Positions 17,591-26,265 are shown, numbered from the stretch's first letter. The stretch: 64,000 nucleotides of DNA from Pseudomonas lini (GCF_001042905.1 NZ_JYLB01000006.1:372001-436000), one strand, 5' to 3'. Notes: generated from the letters alone by a model not told the origin. Program-made: numbers and translations.

Positions 17591-17616
17591 AAAAACCCGC
17601 AGAAATGCGGGTTTTT
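17591..17616 (+). terminator. Rho-independent terminator after the 43-aa ORF
   Basis: AAAAACCCGCA (17591-17601) pairs with TGCGGGTTTTT (17606-17616) around GAAA. The symmetric A/T runs make it able to act on both strands. Confidence 0.9.
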
Positions 17617-17743
17617 AATGCTTGGAAATTGAGCCTTGATACCGTTCTCGGCGTAGGTTCATGTATTTGCTGACGGCGTTGAGACGTTCGCGAAGCGGAG
17701 CATCAGGACGGGTAGTCGGTGGCGCTAAACAAATGGGGTGGTA

Positions 17744-17843
17744 GCTGTGCGCGGGTTCGCAGACCGAGGAGGAAGACCCGGCAGACCAAAAGGTCTCCCA
17801 CGCACAGCCGCCATAAAAACGAGTACGGGCAAATGCTGCCCGT
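17744..17843. other. Structured element able to fold as a three-way junction plus a hairpin
   Basis: Outer stem GCTGTGCG (17744-17751) pairs with CGCACAGC (17801-17808). Directly inside are CGGGT/ACCCG (17752-17756 with 17776-17780) and AGACC/GGTCT (17783-17787 with 17792-17796, loop AAAA). A separate hairpin ACGGGCA/TGCCCGT follows (17825-17831 with 17837-17843). An ORF of 109 codons crosses it on the minus strand (17703-18032), but that frame also runs through the adjacent REP element, so I do not call it a gene. Transcribed strand and function are unknown. The rest of 17617-18311 holds only this element and two REP doublets. Confidence 0.55.
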
Positions 17844-17978
17844 GTCGTATTTTGACGGTTGTGGTTCTAACTCGGTAGGGCTGCGAAACCCTATCGTCGA
17901 CTGTTGCCGGCGACGGGGCGAACTATAAGCGGCGACTTTGGTGGCTGCAACCGGGGTGTAGGACCGTGCGCGTTCATT

Positions 17979-18110
17979 GTGGCGAGGGGGCTTGCCCCCG
18001 TTCGGAGGCGCAGCCGTCGTAAAACCGGGCACTGCGGTGTGTCTGAGGAAATTGGGTGATGGGGCTTGGGGCTGCTTCGCAGCCCAACGGGGGCAAGCCC
18101 CCTCGCCACA
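17979..18110. repeat. REP-type inverted doublet, family C
   Basis: TGTGGCGAGGGGGCTTGCCC is mirrored at 18091-18110, with imperfect inner copies. Same family as 14287 and 30779. Confidence 0.85.
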
Positions 18111-18159
18111 GTCGGAGCGATCCTACGAGTTTTACGGATGCCCGGATCGTTCTTTGCCC

Positions 18160-18296
18160 GTAGCAGCTGTCGAGCTTGCGAGGCTGCGTTCGACTGCGCT
18201 GCAGTCGCAAAATCAGACTCCACGTTTTTTCAGGTGAACCGTATGTGCCGGACTGCGACCGCTTCGCGACCGAACGCAGCCTCGGCAGCTGCTACA
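18160..18296. repeat. REP-like inverted doublet, family E (GTAGCAGCTG...GCTGCG core)
   Basis: GTAGCAGCTGTCGAGCTTGC with following GAGGCTGCGTTCG is mirrored by CGAACGCAGCCTCGGCAGCT near 18270-18295. This is the only copy of this family in the window. It lies just past the end of the alginate lyase gene. Confidence 0.8.
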
Positions 18297-18311
18297 GTAG
18301 ATCGAGTCAAC

Positions 18312-18980
18312 TTAGGTATCGTGATCAATATCCAGCTTGCTGAACGTCGCTTCCCCGCCTTCGCTGGTGTACCCGGTGTTGTCCTGCACGTAGACACCGG
18401 CCTTGAAGTACAGCGGTTTATCACGCCACATCGCGCTGATGTCGGTGTCCCACTGGTAGCCCGCCGCGCTGATGCCCAATGCACCGCCGGGGCTGAGGTG
18501 GATGAGGTAGGAAAATTCCCGATCGAGTTTTATGCCAGTGGCGATGGTGATGACCCGGGCGGTGTCGTCGTCGGGGTGCATGCGGACTTTGGCGACGATG
18601 TTTCCGGTGTCGCTGGAGTCCTTGTATTGATATTCGAGCTTCACCATGGGCTTCTGGCTTTTGTAGGCATGGATCTGACCAATGACGATCTTGCCCGTGC
18701 TGGGTACCTTGCTGACCGTAAGGGTCGCACGCAGAAAGTTATCGGCGTCGGGGTAGTACCAGTTTTTCAGCGTGCCATTGCTGTAGGTTTCGCGGAGTTC
18801 GGTGCGAGGGTAAACCGCGTTTTCGGTGCGGGTGCCAGTTACCGGGGACCAGAAAAACAAGGTGCCGGTGTCGGAGTGGAAGTATTGATCCTTGAAGCCG
18901 TCCACCAGTTTGGTTGTTTCAACGGTGTATGGCGGACTGCCGACAGGAACGCTGAGGTTCCAGGTTGCGAGATCGATCAT
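18312..18980 (-). CDS. Polysaccharide lyase family 7 alginate lyase
   Basis: This 222-residue protein carries the three PL7 signature regions: YPRTELRE (R-T-E-L-R), GQIHAY (Q-I-H) and YFKAGVYVQ (YFKAGxYxQ). These hold the Arg, Gln, His and Tyr residues of the beta-elimination site. PL7 enzymes cleave alginate (mannuronate/guluronate polymer). I chose ATG 18980 behind GTGGAAG; a GTG at 19010 is a weaker option. No signal peptide is present, so the enzyme is either cytoplasmic or leaves by a type I-like route. No alginate biosynthesis or transport gene is nearby. Confidence 0.85.
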   Translation of the reverse strand: MIDLATWNLSVPVGSPPYTVETTKLVDGFKDQYFHSDTGTLFFWSPVTGTRTENAVYPRTELRETYSNGTLKNWYYPDADNFLRATLTVSKVPSTGKIVIGQIHAYKSQKPMVKLEYQYKDSSDTGNIVAKVRMHPDDDTARVITIATGIKLDREFSYLIHLSPGGALGISAAGYQWDTDISAMWRDKPLYFKAGVYVQDNTGYTSEGGEATFSKLDIDHDT

Positions 18981-19296
18981 ATTCGAGCTTCCACTTTTTT
19001 CTGTACGCACGTGCCAGAAGCTCTAACACGCGCCTTCGGGCCGTCTTTATAAGCGTTGAACGGTTGTTTGTTAATGCCCGTTTGGCAGATGGTTGACGTC
19101 AACATCCTGTCGAAATGCCATCTCTCCCGGTTTACGGGGGCTGTAGGAATGACCGTTAGTCGGCTATGCGAAACTTTACCGAAGTGATGCCACTCTCGCT
19201 GCTTCTGCTTTCGTGGATCCGGGTCTAGAGTGAAGTCGCACTATGTGCCCGGTTTTCACAAGAGACCGGCCTGAGGTCCAGCACAAGAGATGCAGC
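18981..19296. other. Intergenic region between divergent alginate lyase and cyclic-di-GMP protein genes
   Basis: About 315 bp without a credible gene. It must hold the two divergent promoters. No REP, terminator or strong palindrome was seen. Confidence 0.5.
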
Positions 19297-21420
19297 ATGG
19301 AATGCGCACAACCTACGCCAGCTGAAGGCAGCTCAATCCTTTTAATTGTTGATGATTACCCCGAAAACCTGATCAGCATGCGCGCGTTGTTACAGCGCCA
19401 GGACTGGCAGGTCATCACCGCGGCTTCCGGCTTTGAAGCGCTCAGCCTGTTGCTCGAACACGACGTCGACCTGGTGCTGCTGGATGTGCAGATGCCAGGT
19501 ATGGACGGTTTCGAAGTGGCGCGCTTGATGCGTGGCAGCCAGCGTACCCGCCTCACGCCGATCATTTTTCTCACCGCCAACGAACAATCTCAGGACGCTG
19601 TGATCAAGGGCTACGCCAGTGGTGCGGTGGATTACCTGTTCAAACCGTTCGACCCGCAAATTCTCAAACCCAAAGTCCAGGCCCTGCTCGAGCATCAGCG
19701 TAATCGCCGTGCCTTGCAGCAGTTGAGCCATGACCTGGAAGTCGCTCGTGCCTTTAATGCCTCGGTGCTGGATAACGCCGCCGAAGGCATTCTGGTGGTG
19801 GGCGAGGACGGGCTGATCCGTTTTGCCAACCCGGCGATGTCCCGCCTGCTCAATGCCACGGTGCACGAGCTGCAAGGCAAAGAGTTTCTCGATTTCCTGC
19901 AAAAGCCGCACATCCCGATCTGGGCCGACTCCGAATTGTTTGCCGGCTACAAACGCGGTGAAACCCTGCGCCTGCACGATGCGTTGCTGCGTACCGCGCC
20001 CGGCCAGCAAGTGCCGGTGGCGTTGTCCTGCGCGCCTTTGCCCACCGAACAACACGCCATGGTGGTGACGGTGCTGGACATGTCGGTGGTGCGCCATCTG
20101 CATCAGCAGCTGGAGTTCCAGGCGGTGACCGATCCGCTGACCGGGCTACTCAATCGCCGGGGTTTCTACCAGACCGTTGAAAATCTGCTGCTGCGCGGCG
20201 AACGCTCCGACAGCACCTGGGTGCTGTTGTACCTGGACCTCGACGGCTTCAAGCGGGTCAATGATTCCCTCGGCCACGATGCTGGCGACAGGGTGTTGCG
20301 TTGGGTGTCCGAGCAGCTGAAGGCGTGTCTGCGGCCCTTCGATATTCTGGCGCGGATGGGCGGCGATGAGTTCACCGCGCTGCTGGATCTTGAGCTCCCT
20401 GAGCAAGCGGCAAAGATTGCTGAAAAGCTCATCGAACGGGTGTCGATCTGTCAGCAAATCGAAGGCATGGACATCGCTTTGGGCGCCAGTATCGGCATTG
20501 CCACTTACCCCGACTGCGGGGCTAATCTCGACGGGTTGATGCGCGCGTCCGACATCGCCATGTACGAAGCCAAGCGCGCGGGGCGTCAGCAATATCGCTT
20601 CTACGATCACGAAATGAATGGCCGGGCGCGCTCGCGGCTGATGCTCGAAGAGAGCGTGCGCACGGCCATCGAGAATCGCGATTTCAACCTGGTGTATCAG
20701 CCTCAGGTAGCCATTGCCGACGGGCAGATACGCGGGTTCGAGGCGTTGCTGCGCTGGCAGCACCCGAGTGTCGGCGATGTGCCGCCGGGGCTGTTTTTGC
20801 CGTTGCTGGAAGAGGCGCGCTTGATCAGTCGTCTTGGTAGCTGGATTTACCATCGCGGGGCCAAACAGCGAAAAGCCTGGGAAACCTTGTTTGCCGAAGA
20901 TCTGGTGCTGGGCGTCAGTTTGAGCAGCACGCAATTCGGTTTGCCCAATCTGGTCACCGAACTGCGTCAGGTACTGGAACGCCATGGTTTGAAGCCGCGG
21001 CAGCTTGAGGTTGAGGTCACGGAAGAGGCCTTGATGCTTAACCCCGACGAAACCCGCAAGCAGCTGCGTTTGCTGCGCAATTTGGGAGTGCGGGTGGCGC
21101 TGGATGATTTTGGCTCCGGGGCTTGTTCGCTGGCGCACTTGCGCGACCTGGAACTGGACACGCTCAAACTCGACCGGCATTTGATCGCCCGGTTGCCGGG
21201 GTCCGAACGGGATGCGGCGCTGGCACGCAGTGTCATTGATTTGTGCAAACAGTTCGGTCTGTTAGTGATTGCCGAAGGGGTGGAGACCGTGGCGCAATAT
21301 GAATGGCTGCAAGCCAACGGTTGCCAGTATGTTCAGGGGTTCCTGGTCGCGCGACCGCTGATGGCCGAAGACACCCGACACTTTGTGGAGCCATTCGACT
21401 GGAGCGCGCTGACGAGTTGA
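19297..21420 (+). CDS. REC-PAS-GGDEF-EAL cyclic-di-GMP signalling protein
   Basis: This 707-residue soluble protein has a receiver domain (about 12-135; phospho-acceptor Asp63 in LLDVQMPGMDG, FKPFDP Lys present), a PAS domain (about 150-260), GGDEF (RMGGDEF at 353-359 with the RPFD inhibitory site at 346-349) and EAL (EALLRW from 482). The GGDEF site is intact. In the EAL domain the metal-binding Asn of the usual VNLS motif is Ser (Ser541 in GVSLSS), while LDDFGSG, LKLDR and AEGVET are kept. It may therefore be mainly a diguanylate cyclase or have reduced phosphodiesterase activity. No partner histidine kinase lies adjacent. Start ATG 19297 follows AAGAGA. Confidence 0.92.
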   Translation: MECAQPTPAEGSSILLIVDDYPENLISMRALLQRQDWQVITAASGFEALSLLLEHDVDLVLLDVQMPGMDGFEVARLMRGSQRTRLTPIIFLTANEQSQDAVIKGYASGAVDYLFKPFDPQILKPKVQALLEHQRNRRALQQLSHDLEVARAFNASVLDNAAEGILVVGEDGLIRFANPAMSRLLNATVHELQGKEFLDFLQKPHIPIWADSELFAGYKRGETLRLHDALLRTAPGQQVPVALSCAPLPTEQHAMVVTVLDMSVVRHLHQQLEFQAVTDPLTGLLNRRGFYQTVENLLLRGERSDSTWVLLYLDLDGFKRVNDSLGHDAGDRVLRWVSEQLKACLRPFDILARMGGDEFTALLDLELPEQAAKIAEKLIERVSICQQIEGMDIALGASIGIATYPDCGANLDGLMRASDIAMYEAKRAGRQQYRFYDHEMNGRARSRLMLEESVRTAIENRDFNLVYQPQVAIADGQIRGFEALLRWQHPSVGDVPPGLFLPLLEEARLISRLGSWIYHRGAKQRKAWETLFAEDLVLGVSLSSTQFGLPNLVTELRQVLERHGLKPRQLEVEVTEEALMLNPDETRKQLRLLRNLGVRVALDDFGSGACSLAHLRDLELDTLKLDRHLIARLPGSERDAALARSVIDLCKQFGLLVIAEGVETVAQYEWLQANGCQYVQGFLVARPLMAEDTRHFVEPFDWSALTS

Positions 21421-21465
21421 ATTCGTTACACTGGCGACCTTTTCGTGACTCGTGTTGCCGCCCCA

Positions 21466-21957
21466 ATGACCGCGTTGAAATACCTCCAAGCCTATCCTGC
21501 TACGTTGCAGGACCAGGTGCGACAGCTGATCGCCGAAGGTCGGCTGGGCGACTACCTGAGCCAGCGATATCCGGAAAAGCACGGGGTGCAGAGCGACAAG
21601 GCGCTGTACACCTATGCTCTGGACCTCAAGCAGGAATACCTGCGTAACGCCCCGGCCATCGACAAGGTGTTATTCGACAACCGTCTGGACCTGACCCACC
21701 GCGCGCTCGGCCTGCACACTGCGATTTCCCGGGTGCAAGGCGGCAAGCTCAAGGCCAAGAAAGAAATTCGCATCGCCTCGTTGTTCAAGGACGCGCCCTC
21801 CGGGTTTCTGAAAATGATCGTGGTGCATGAGCTGGCGCACTTCAAGGAGTCGGATCACAACAAGGCGTTCTACAAGCTGTGCGAACACATGTTGCCGGGG
21901 TATCACCAGGTGGAGTTCGATTTGCGGGTGTACCTGACGTGGCGGGATATGCAATAG
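21466..21957 (+). CDS. YgjP-type (DUF45/WLM-like) M48-related metallopeptidase
   Basis: This 163-residue protein has the zinc motif HELAHFKESDHNKAFYKLC: HExxH with a third histidine downstream, as in the YgjP/DUF45 group related to M48 and WLM peptidases. No signal peptide or membrane segment is present, so it is cytoplasmic. Substrates of the group are not established. The ATG at 21466 is used; a GTG at 21445 is equally open, and neither has a clear ribosome binding site. It lies 45 bp after the cyclic-di-GMP gene and could be cotranscribed with it. Confidence 0.8.
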   Translation: MTALKYLQAYPATLQDQVRQLIAEGRLGDYLSQRYPEKHGVQSDKALYTYALDLKQEYLRNAPAIDKVLFDNRLDLTHRALGLHTAISRVQGGKLKAKKEIRIASLFKDAPSGFLKMIVVHELAHFKESDHNKAFYKLCEHMLPGYHQVEFDLRVYLTWRDMQ

Positions 21958-21967
21958 AAGTACAAGA

Positions 21968-22046
21968 TCAAGATCAAAAGATCGCAGCCTTCGGCAGCTC
22001 CTACGCGCCTGTGGGCGCCGCCGAAGGCTGCGATCTTTTGATCTTC
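21968..22046. repeat. REP-type inverted doublet, family A
   Basis: AGATCAAAAGATCGCAGCCT with following TCGGC is mirrored by GCCGAAGGCTGCGATCTTTT. It ends only 20 bp before the next gene start at 22067, on the same strand. Confidence 0.88.
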
Positions 22047-22066
22047 TAATAATAAGGAGCGCATGG

Positions 22067-22363
22067 ATGGACGTGAGCAAGACCAAAAGCAGCTTCTACC
22101 GCCGGTTATACGTGGCGTACCTGATCGACAGCGAATTGGCCAGCAGCGTCCCGGCGTTGACCGAAGTCACCGGCATGCCTCGGCGCACGGCCCAGGACAC
22201 CATCGCGGCATTGGCGGATCTGGATATCGTTTGTGAATTCGAGCAGGAAGAAGGCGCGCGCAACCATGCGGGGCGCTATCGGATTCGCGAGTGGGGGGCG
22301 ATTGATCGGGGGTGGATCGAGCGTAATCTGCGGCAGATTAAAGCGGTGTTGGAGTATCCCTGA
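22067..22363 (+). CDS. Small winged-helix DNA-binding protein
   Basis: This 98-residue protein has a helix-turn-helix at about 27-60 (SSVPALTEVTGMPRRTAQDT with recognition helix in RRTAQDTIAAL), then a wing (GRYRIREWG) and a C-terminal helix. It resembles the short stand-alone HTH regulators widespread in Pseudomonas; target unknown. AAGGAG precedes the ATG at 22067 at ten bases; an ATG four bases earlier is out of frame. It stands between two REP elements. Confidence 0.7.
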   Translation: MDVSKTKSSFYRRLYVAYLIDSELASSVPALTEVTGMPRRTAQDTIAALADLDIVCEFEQEEGARNHAGRYRIREWGAIDRGWIERNLRQIKAVLEYP

Positions 22364-22375
22364 ATTACCGACCCC

Positions 22376-22482
22376 GATCGTTCCCACGCTCTGCGTGGGA
22401 ATGCAGCCCGGGACGCTCCGCGTCCCAAGAGCGGACGCAGAGCGTCCATTGAGGCGTTCCCACGCAGAGCGTGGGAACGATC
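22376..22482. repeat. Inverted repeat, family D (GATCGTTCCCACGC core)
   Basis: GATCGTTCCCACGCTCTGCG with following TGGGAA is mirrored at 22457-22482. The inner part holds a second palindrome around GGACGCTCCGCGTCC. A copy with very few differences lies at 49537-49643. Confidence 0.9.
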
Positions 22483-22936
22483 ATTGCGGACGACGCATCC
22501 CGATATGCGGAATGTCATCCTCCAGGTATTCCTCACCCACCACCACAAACCCGTACCGCCCGTAGTACCCCTGCAAATGCGCCTGGGCCGAGAGGTAGAT
22601 CGGCACTTCAGGCCAGTGCTTTTCGGCCTGTTTCAACGCTTGGCTCATCATTTCATGCCCAAGCCCGGTGCCGCGTGCAGCGGGAGCGATGATCACACGG
22701 CCAATCACCACGTCGCCGCCCTGTAACTCCGGGTCGAGCAATCGCAGGTAGGCCACCAGTCGATCCCCGTCCCAGCCCATCAAATGGCAGGTGTCACCTT
22801 CCAGGTCTTGGCCATCGATGTCCTGATAAAGGCATTTCTGCTCGACGACGAACACCTCGGCGCGCAGCTGCAAAATGGCATACAGCTGCTCTTTACCTAG
22901 ATCGCTGTGGTGTTTGCAGACCCAATCGATTGTCAT
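22481..22936 (-). CDS. GNAT N-acetyltransferase, ElaA-like
   Basis: This 151-residue protein has the GNAT acetyl-CoA binding motif VIGRVIIAPAARGTGLGHEM (V/I-x-R/Q-x-x-G-x-G/A pattern RGTGLG). The N-terminal part, LYAILQLRAEVFVVEQKCLY followed by DIDGQDLE, is typical of ElaA proteins. It transfers an acetyl group to an unknown amine acceptor. Start ATG 22936 is preceded by AAGGA at nine bases, which discards the longer frame to 23035. The stop lies inside the family D repeat end. Confidence 0.85.
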   Translation of the reverse strand: MTIDWVCKHHSDLGKEQLYAILQLRAEVFVVEQKCLYQDIDGQDLEGDTCHLMGWDGDRLVAYLRLLDPELQGGDVVIGRVIIAPAARGTGLGHEMMSQALKQAEKHWPEVPIYLSAQAHLQGYYGRYGFVVVGEEYLEDDIPHIGMRRPQ

Positions 22937-23195
22937 CTTCAGATTCCTTGAACAACGTTGCTCCGATACTAAGCGTCCTGACGTGAGATGTCTTGATGGC
23001 AGAGAAATCTGTGACAAAGGCCAAAATGCCATCATTCATTTCTCGCGAGATTGTCTTCTTTGTGTAATCTGCGATGAAGCGCTGTGCAATGTCGTCGATA
23101 AGCTAGTGTTAGGACCTGGGTTTCGTCGGTAGAGGGGCCTTGGAGTTTTGGCTGAAGAACACGTCGGGCAGCCCGCCCGCTAAGGATTTTCTGGC

Positions 23196-23933
23196 ATGCC
23201 GCGATTGCATCGAGCATTTGCTTTGATTGGATTGCTGTTGCTGACACAGGCTGCGGCAGCGCAAAAGCTGCGTCTGGTCGCCGATGCCTGGCCACCCTTT
23301 ACCGACGCCACGCTGGTCAATGGCGGATTGGCCACGGACATCGTCAGCACCGCGCTGGCCCGGGCCGGTTATGCCAGTGATTTCGAACAGGTGCCGTGGG
23401 CGCGAGCCTTGTTTGGGGTAGGCGAGGGGCGTTATGACGTGCTGGTCAACGCTTGGTACACCGACGAGCGCACGAAACTGGGGCAGTTTTCCGGCGAATA
23501 CCTGCTCAACCGCGTGCGCTTTCTCAAGCGCAAAGACACGCCGATCGAATTCAGCAACCTGCAACAACTGCACGCCTACCCGATTGCGGTGGTACGCGGT
23601 TATGCCTATTCGCAAGCATTCGACGATGATGTGTCGCTGCAGAAAGTTCCTGTGCATAACTTCGCCATGGCCGTGCGCATGGTCGCGGCCGACCGGGTCA
23701 AGCTGACTCTGGAAGACGAGTTCGTCGCCCGGTATTACCTCGCTCGGGAATCATCCACGGTACGCAACGCCGTGGAGTTTTTGCCCAAGCCGTTGAGCGA
23801 GAACAGCCTGCATATTCTGGTGAGCCTGAAGAACCCCCGGCATGAACAGATCGTCGCCGGTTTCGACCGCGAGATTGCGGCGATGAAGGCTGATGGGAGT
23901 TATGAGGAGTTGCTCAGGCAGCATGGGATGTGA
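23196..23933 (+). CDS. Periplasmic solute-binding protein, family 3 (amino-acid-type)
   Basis: This 245-residue protein starts with a Sec signal (AFALIGLLLLTQAAAAQ, cleavage near residue 22). The SBP_bac_3 fold follows: LRLVADAWPPFT, GGLATDIVSTALARAGY, and the YDVLVNAWYT segment. No permease or ATPase gene is adjacent, so it may be a stand-alone sensor-type or orphan binding protein, as is common in Pseudomonas. AAGGA precedes the ATG. It is divergent from the GNAT gene. Confidence 0.8.
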   Translation: MPRLHRAFALIGLLLLTQAAAAQKLRLVADAWPPFTDATLVNGGLATDIVSTALARAGYASDFEQVPWARALFGVGEGRYDVLVNAWYTDERTKLGQFSGEYLLNRVRFLKRKDTPIEFSNLQQLHAYPIAVVRGYAYSQAFDDDVSLQKVPVHNFAMAVRMVAADRVKLTLEDEFVARYYLARESSTVRNAVEFLPKPLSENSLHILVSLKNPRHEQIVAGFDREIAAMKADGSYEELLRQHGM

Positions 23934-23950
23934 TCTGAAAGGCCTGCGGT

Positions 23951-24071
23951 GTCTGTGCTGACGCCTTCGCGGGCAAGCCCGCTCCCACAGGGTTCGGAGC
24001 TGAACACAGATTATGTGAACGCCACAAATCACTGTGGGAGCGGGCTTGCCCGCGAAGGCGTCAGCACAGAC
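23951..24071. repeat. REP-type inverted doublet, family B, with 40-bp perfect arms
   Basis: The arm at 23951-23990 (GTCTGTGCTGACGCCTTCGC and onwards) is mirrored base for base at 24032-24071. It lies between the convergent binding-protein and yccS genes. The arms are longer than in most copies of this family. Confidence 0.93.
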
Positions 24072-24081
24072 ACTGCACATC

Positions 24082-26265
24082 TCAGGCTTCGCTCGTATCC
24101 TTGATCAAATGCGCCGCCAACGTCCGCAACGGCCCCAGTTGCCGGCAGATCAACGCCAGTTGCGTCTGCACCAACCGCTGCCCTTCATCGATTTCATCCG
24201 GCATCTGCTCAAGCCCATTGGCCAGGGCTTCTTCCTCATCACTCTGAATCGCAATCGGCTGTTTGCTCGCCAGGCCTTGGGCTATTTCGTCGAGGCTGGC
24301 AGCCAGGTTCACACCGGCGCCGTCGATCAAATGCTCGCGCACGTCTGACGGTAGTTGGGTTTCGCGGTGTGCCCCCAGCCCCGATAAATAGCTGAGCAAG
24401 GTGTGCGACAGCACCAGGAAACGGAACCCGACATCCGCTTCCTTACGGAAGTGCCCCGGCTCCATCAGCATATTGGCCAGCGTCGTCGACAACGCGGCGT
24501 CGGCGTTGTGGGCGTTGCGTCGGGCCAGGCGATAAGCCAGGTCGTCGCTTTTACCAGCGGCGTATTGCTGCATGATCTGGCGCAGGTAAATGCTGTTGCA
24601 GGTCAGGGTGTTGGCCAGCACTTTGTTCAGGCGTCGACCCTGCCAGTCCGGCAGGAACAGGAATACCGCCAGCCCGGCGATCAGGCTGCCGAGCAAGGTA
24701 TCGAACAGCCGTGGCAGAAGCAGCCCATAACCATCGCCCACCTGGTTGAAGCAGAACAGCACCATGAGCGTGATCGCGGCTGTCGCCAGGGTGTAGCGGG
24801 TGGTGCGGTTGGTAAAGAACACGACCCCGGCAACGATGGCGAAGCACGATTGCACCAACGGATTCGGAAACAGATCGAACAACGCCCAGGCCACGGTCAA
24901 GCCGATGGCGGTGCCGATAATCCGCTGCCCGAGTTTGCGGCGGGTGGCGCCGTAGTTCGGCTGACAGACAAACAGCGTGGTGAGGATGATCCAGTAACCT
25001 TGCGATGGGTGGATCAAATGCACCATGCCGTAGCCGATGCTCAATGCCAGGGGCAGGCGCAGGGCATGGCGGAACAGTAACGAGGTCGGCGTCAGCTGCG
25101 TGCGCAAGCGTATCCAGACATCCTTGAGGCTGCGTGGCGAACGGTCGAGCAGGCTGCTATCGGTGGCGTCTGCGAGTGCATCGGGGTTACTGGCGTCGCT
25201 GAGCAAACGGTCGAGGGTGCCGAGGTTGGCAGCCAGCGCTCGCAACGAACGCAGCAGACCGCGCCAGGCCGGATTGCTCTGGATACGCAGGTGTTCGAGG
25301 GACGCGTGCAGGTCGCTCAGGGCCTCGGCGAAGCTTGCGTCATAGATGAACGGTTGGCGCATCTGGATCGATTCGGCCAGCGCGCGGCAAGCCTTGCCTT
25401 GTTGGCGCAGCAGGCGCTGACAGCGGAACAGCACGTCGCTATGAAAGAACGCCTCGGCCAGCGCGTTATAGGGGTAGTGCGAAGAACTGGCGCGCTCGTG
25501 GATGTCCTGGGCGAGGAAGTACAGCTTCAGATAACGGCTGACTTTCACGCCCGGCCGACCGTCGCCGACCCGATGCAGAATAATTTCCTTGGCAGCGTTC
25601 AGGGCCGCCACCACCCGACCGTTCTGTTGGGCCAGTTCCAGCCGCTGCGCTTCCACGTCCAGCTGCCGGATCGGTTCGAACAGTGACGATTTGAGCTTCA
25701 GGTAATAACCCAGCTCACGGAACAGCCGCGCCAGGCTTTGCTGCACCGGTTGGTTGGAAAACAGCACCTGCCACAGCACCGAGAGCAAGCCGTACCAGGC
25801 CGCACCGGCCACCAGCAGCACCGGTTCGTGCCAGAAATCAGTGACCGCGCCACCGCGCTGATCCACGCCGATCATGGTGTAGACCGACAGAATCAGTGTT
25901 GCCGAAGCAATCGCGCCATAACGTTCGCCCAGCGCGCCTAGCATGGTCAGGCAAAAGCTGGCCAGTGCAAAGGCGATGATAAAGAGGACGGGGTAGGGGA
26001 AGAGCAGTTCGACGGACAGGGCGGCGACCATAAAACACACTAGCGTCACTGCGAGTGCGTTGAGGCGCCCCTGCCAACTGTCGTCGGTTTCAGCCAGGGC
26101 GCTGGCGATGATCCCCAGGAACAACGGGATCAGCAGTCCCATTTCATCCTGATACCAACACAGCGCCATGCTGCCGGTCAGGGCGATGAATACCCGCACG
26201 CTGTAGCTGAATTTATCCAGCGCCCAGAGGCGACGCAGAGATTGCCGAAATGTGGTCGATGACAT
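24082..26265 (-). CDS. yccS: YccS-type FUSC family inner-membrane protein
   Basis: This 727-residue protein has two blocks of about five or six membrane helices each (residues 20-170 and about 395-540), separated by soluble helical regions. That is the architecture of the YccS/YhfK subfamily of FUSC transporters related to AaeB and aluminium-activated malate transporters. The second block opens with HALRLPLALSIGYGMVHLIH followed by PSQGYWIILTTLFVCQPNYG, a conserved FUSC segment. It is a probable efflux transporter of unknown substrate. It stands alone with REP elements on both sides. Confidence 0.88.
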   Translation of the reverse strand: MSSTTFRQSLRRLWALDKFSYSVRVFIALTGSMALCWYQDEMGLLIPLFLGIIASALAETDDSWQGRLNALAVTLVCFMVAALSVELLFPYPVLFIIAFALASFCLTMLGALGERYGAIASATLILSVYTMIGVDQRGGAVTDFWHEPVLLVAGAAWYGLLSVLWQVLFSNQPVQQSLARLFRELGYYLKLKSSLFEPIRQLDVEAQRLELAQQNGRVVAALNAAKEIILHRVGDGRPGVKVSRYLKLYFLAQDIHERASSSHYPYNALAEAFFHSDVLFRCQRLLRQQGKACRALAESIQMRQPFIYDASFAEALSDLHASLEHLRIQSNPAWRGLLRSLRALAANLGTLDRLLSDASNPDALADATDSSLLDRSPRSLKDVWIRLRTQLTPTSLLFRHALRLPLALSIGYGMVHLIHPSQGYWIILTTLFVCQPNYGATRRKLGQRIIGTAIGLTVAWALFDLFPNPLVQSCFAIVAGVVFFTNRTTRYTLATAAITLMVLFCFNQVGDGYGLLLPRLFDTLLGSLIAGLAVFLFLPDWQGRRLNKVLANTLTCNSIYLRQIMQQYAAGKSDDLAYRLARRNAHNADAALSTTLANMLMEPGHFRKEADVGFRFLVLSHTLLSYLSGLGAHRETQLPSDVREHLIDGAGVNLAASLDEIAQGLASKQPIAIQSDEEEALANGLEQMPDEIDEGQRLVQTQLALICRQLGPLRTLAAHLIKDTSEA

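Noticed and set aside
17703..18032. A 109-codon minus-strand frame over the structured element and a REP doublet
   Set aside because: Its N-terminal third is translated REP sequence and its remainder coincides with nested RNA-like stems, so coding is less likely than structure.
22376..22482. CRISPR-like repeat array
   Set aside because: The repeats are inverted doublets with no regularly spaced direct repeats or spacers, and no cas gene is present.
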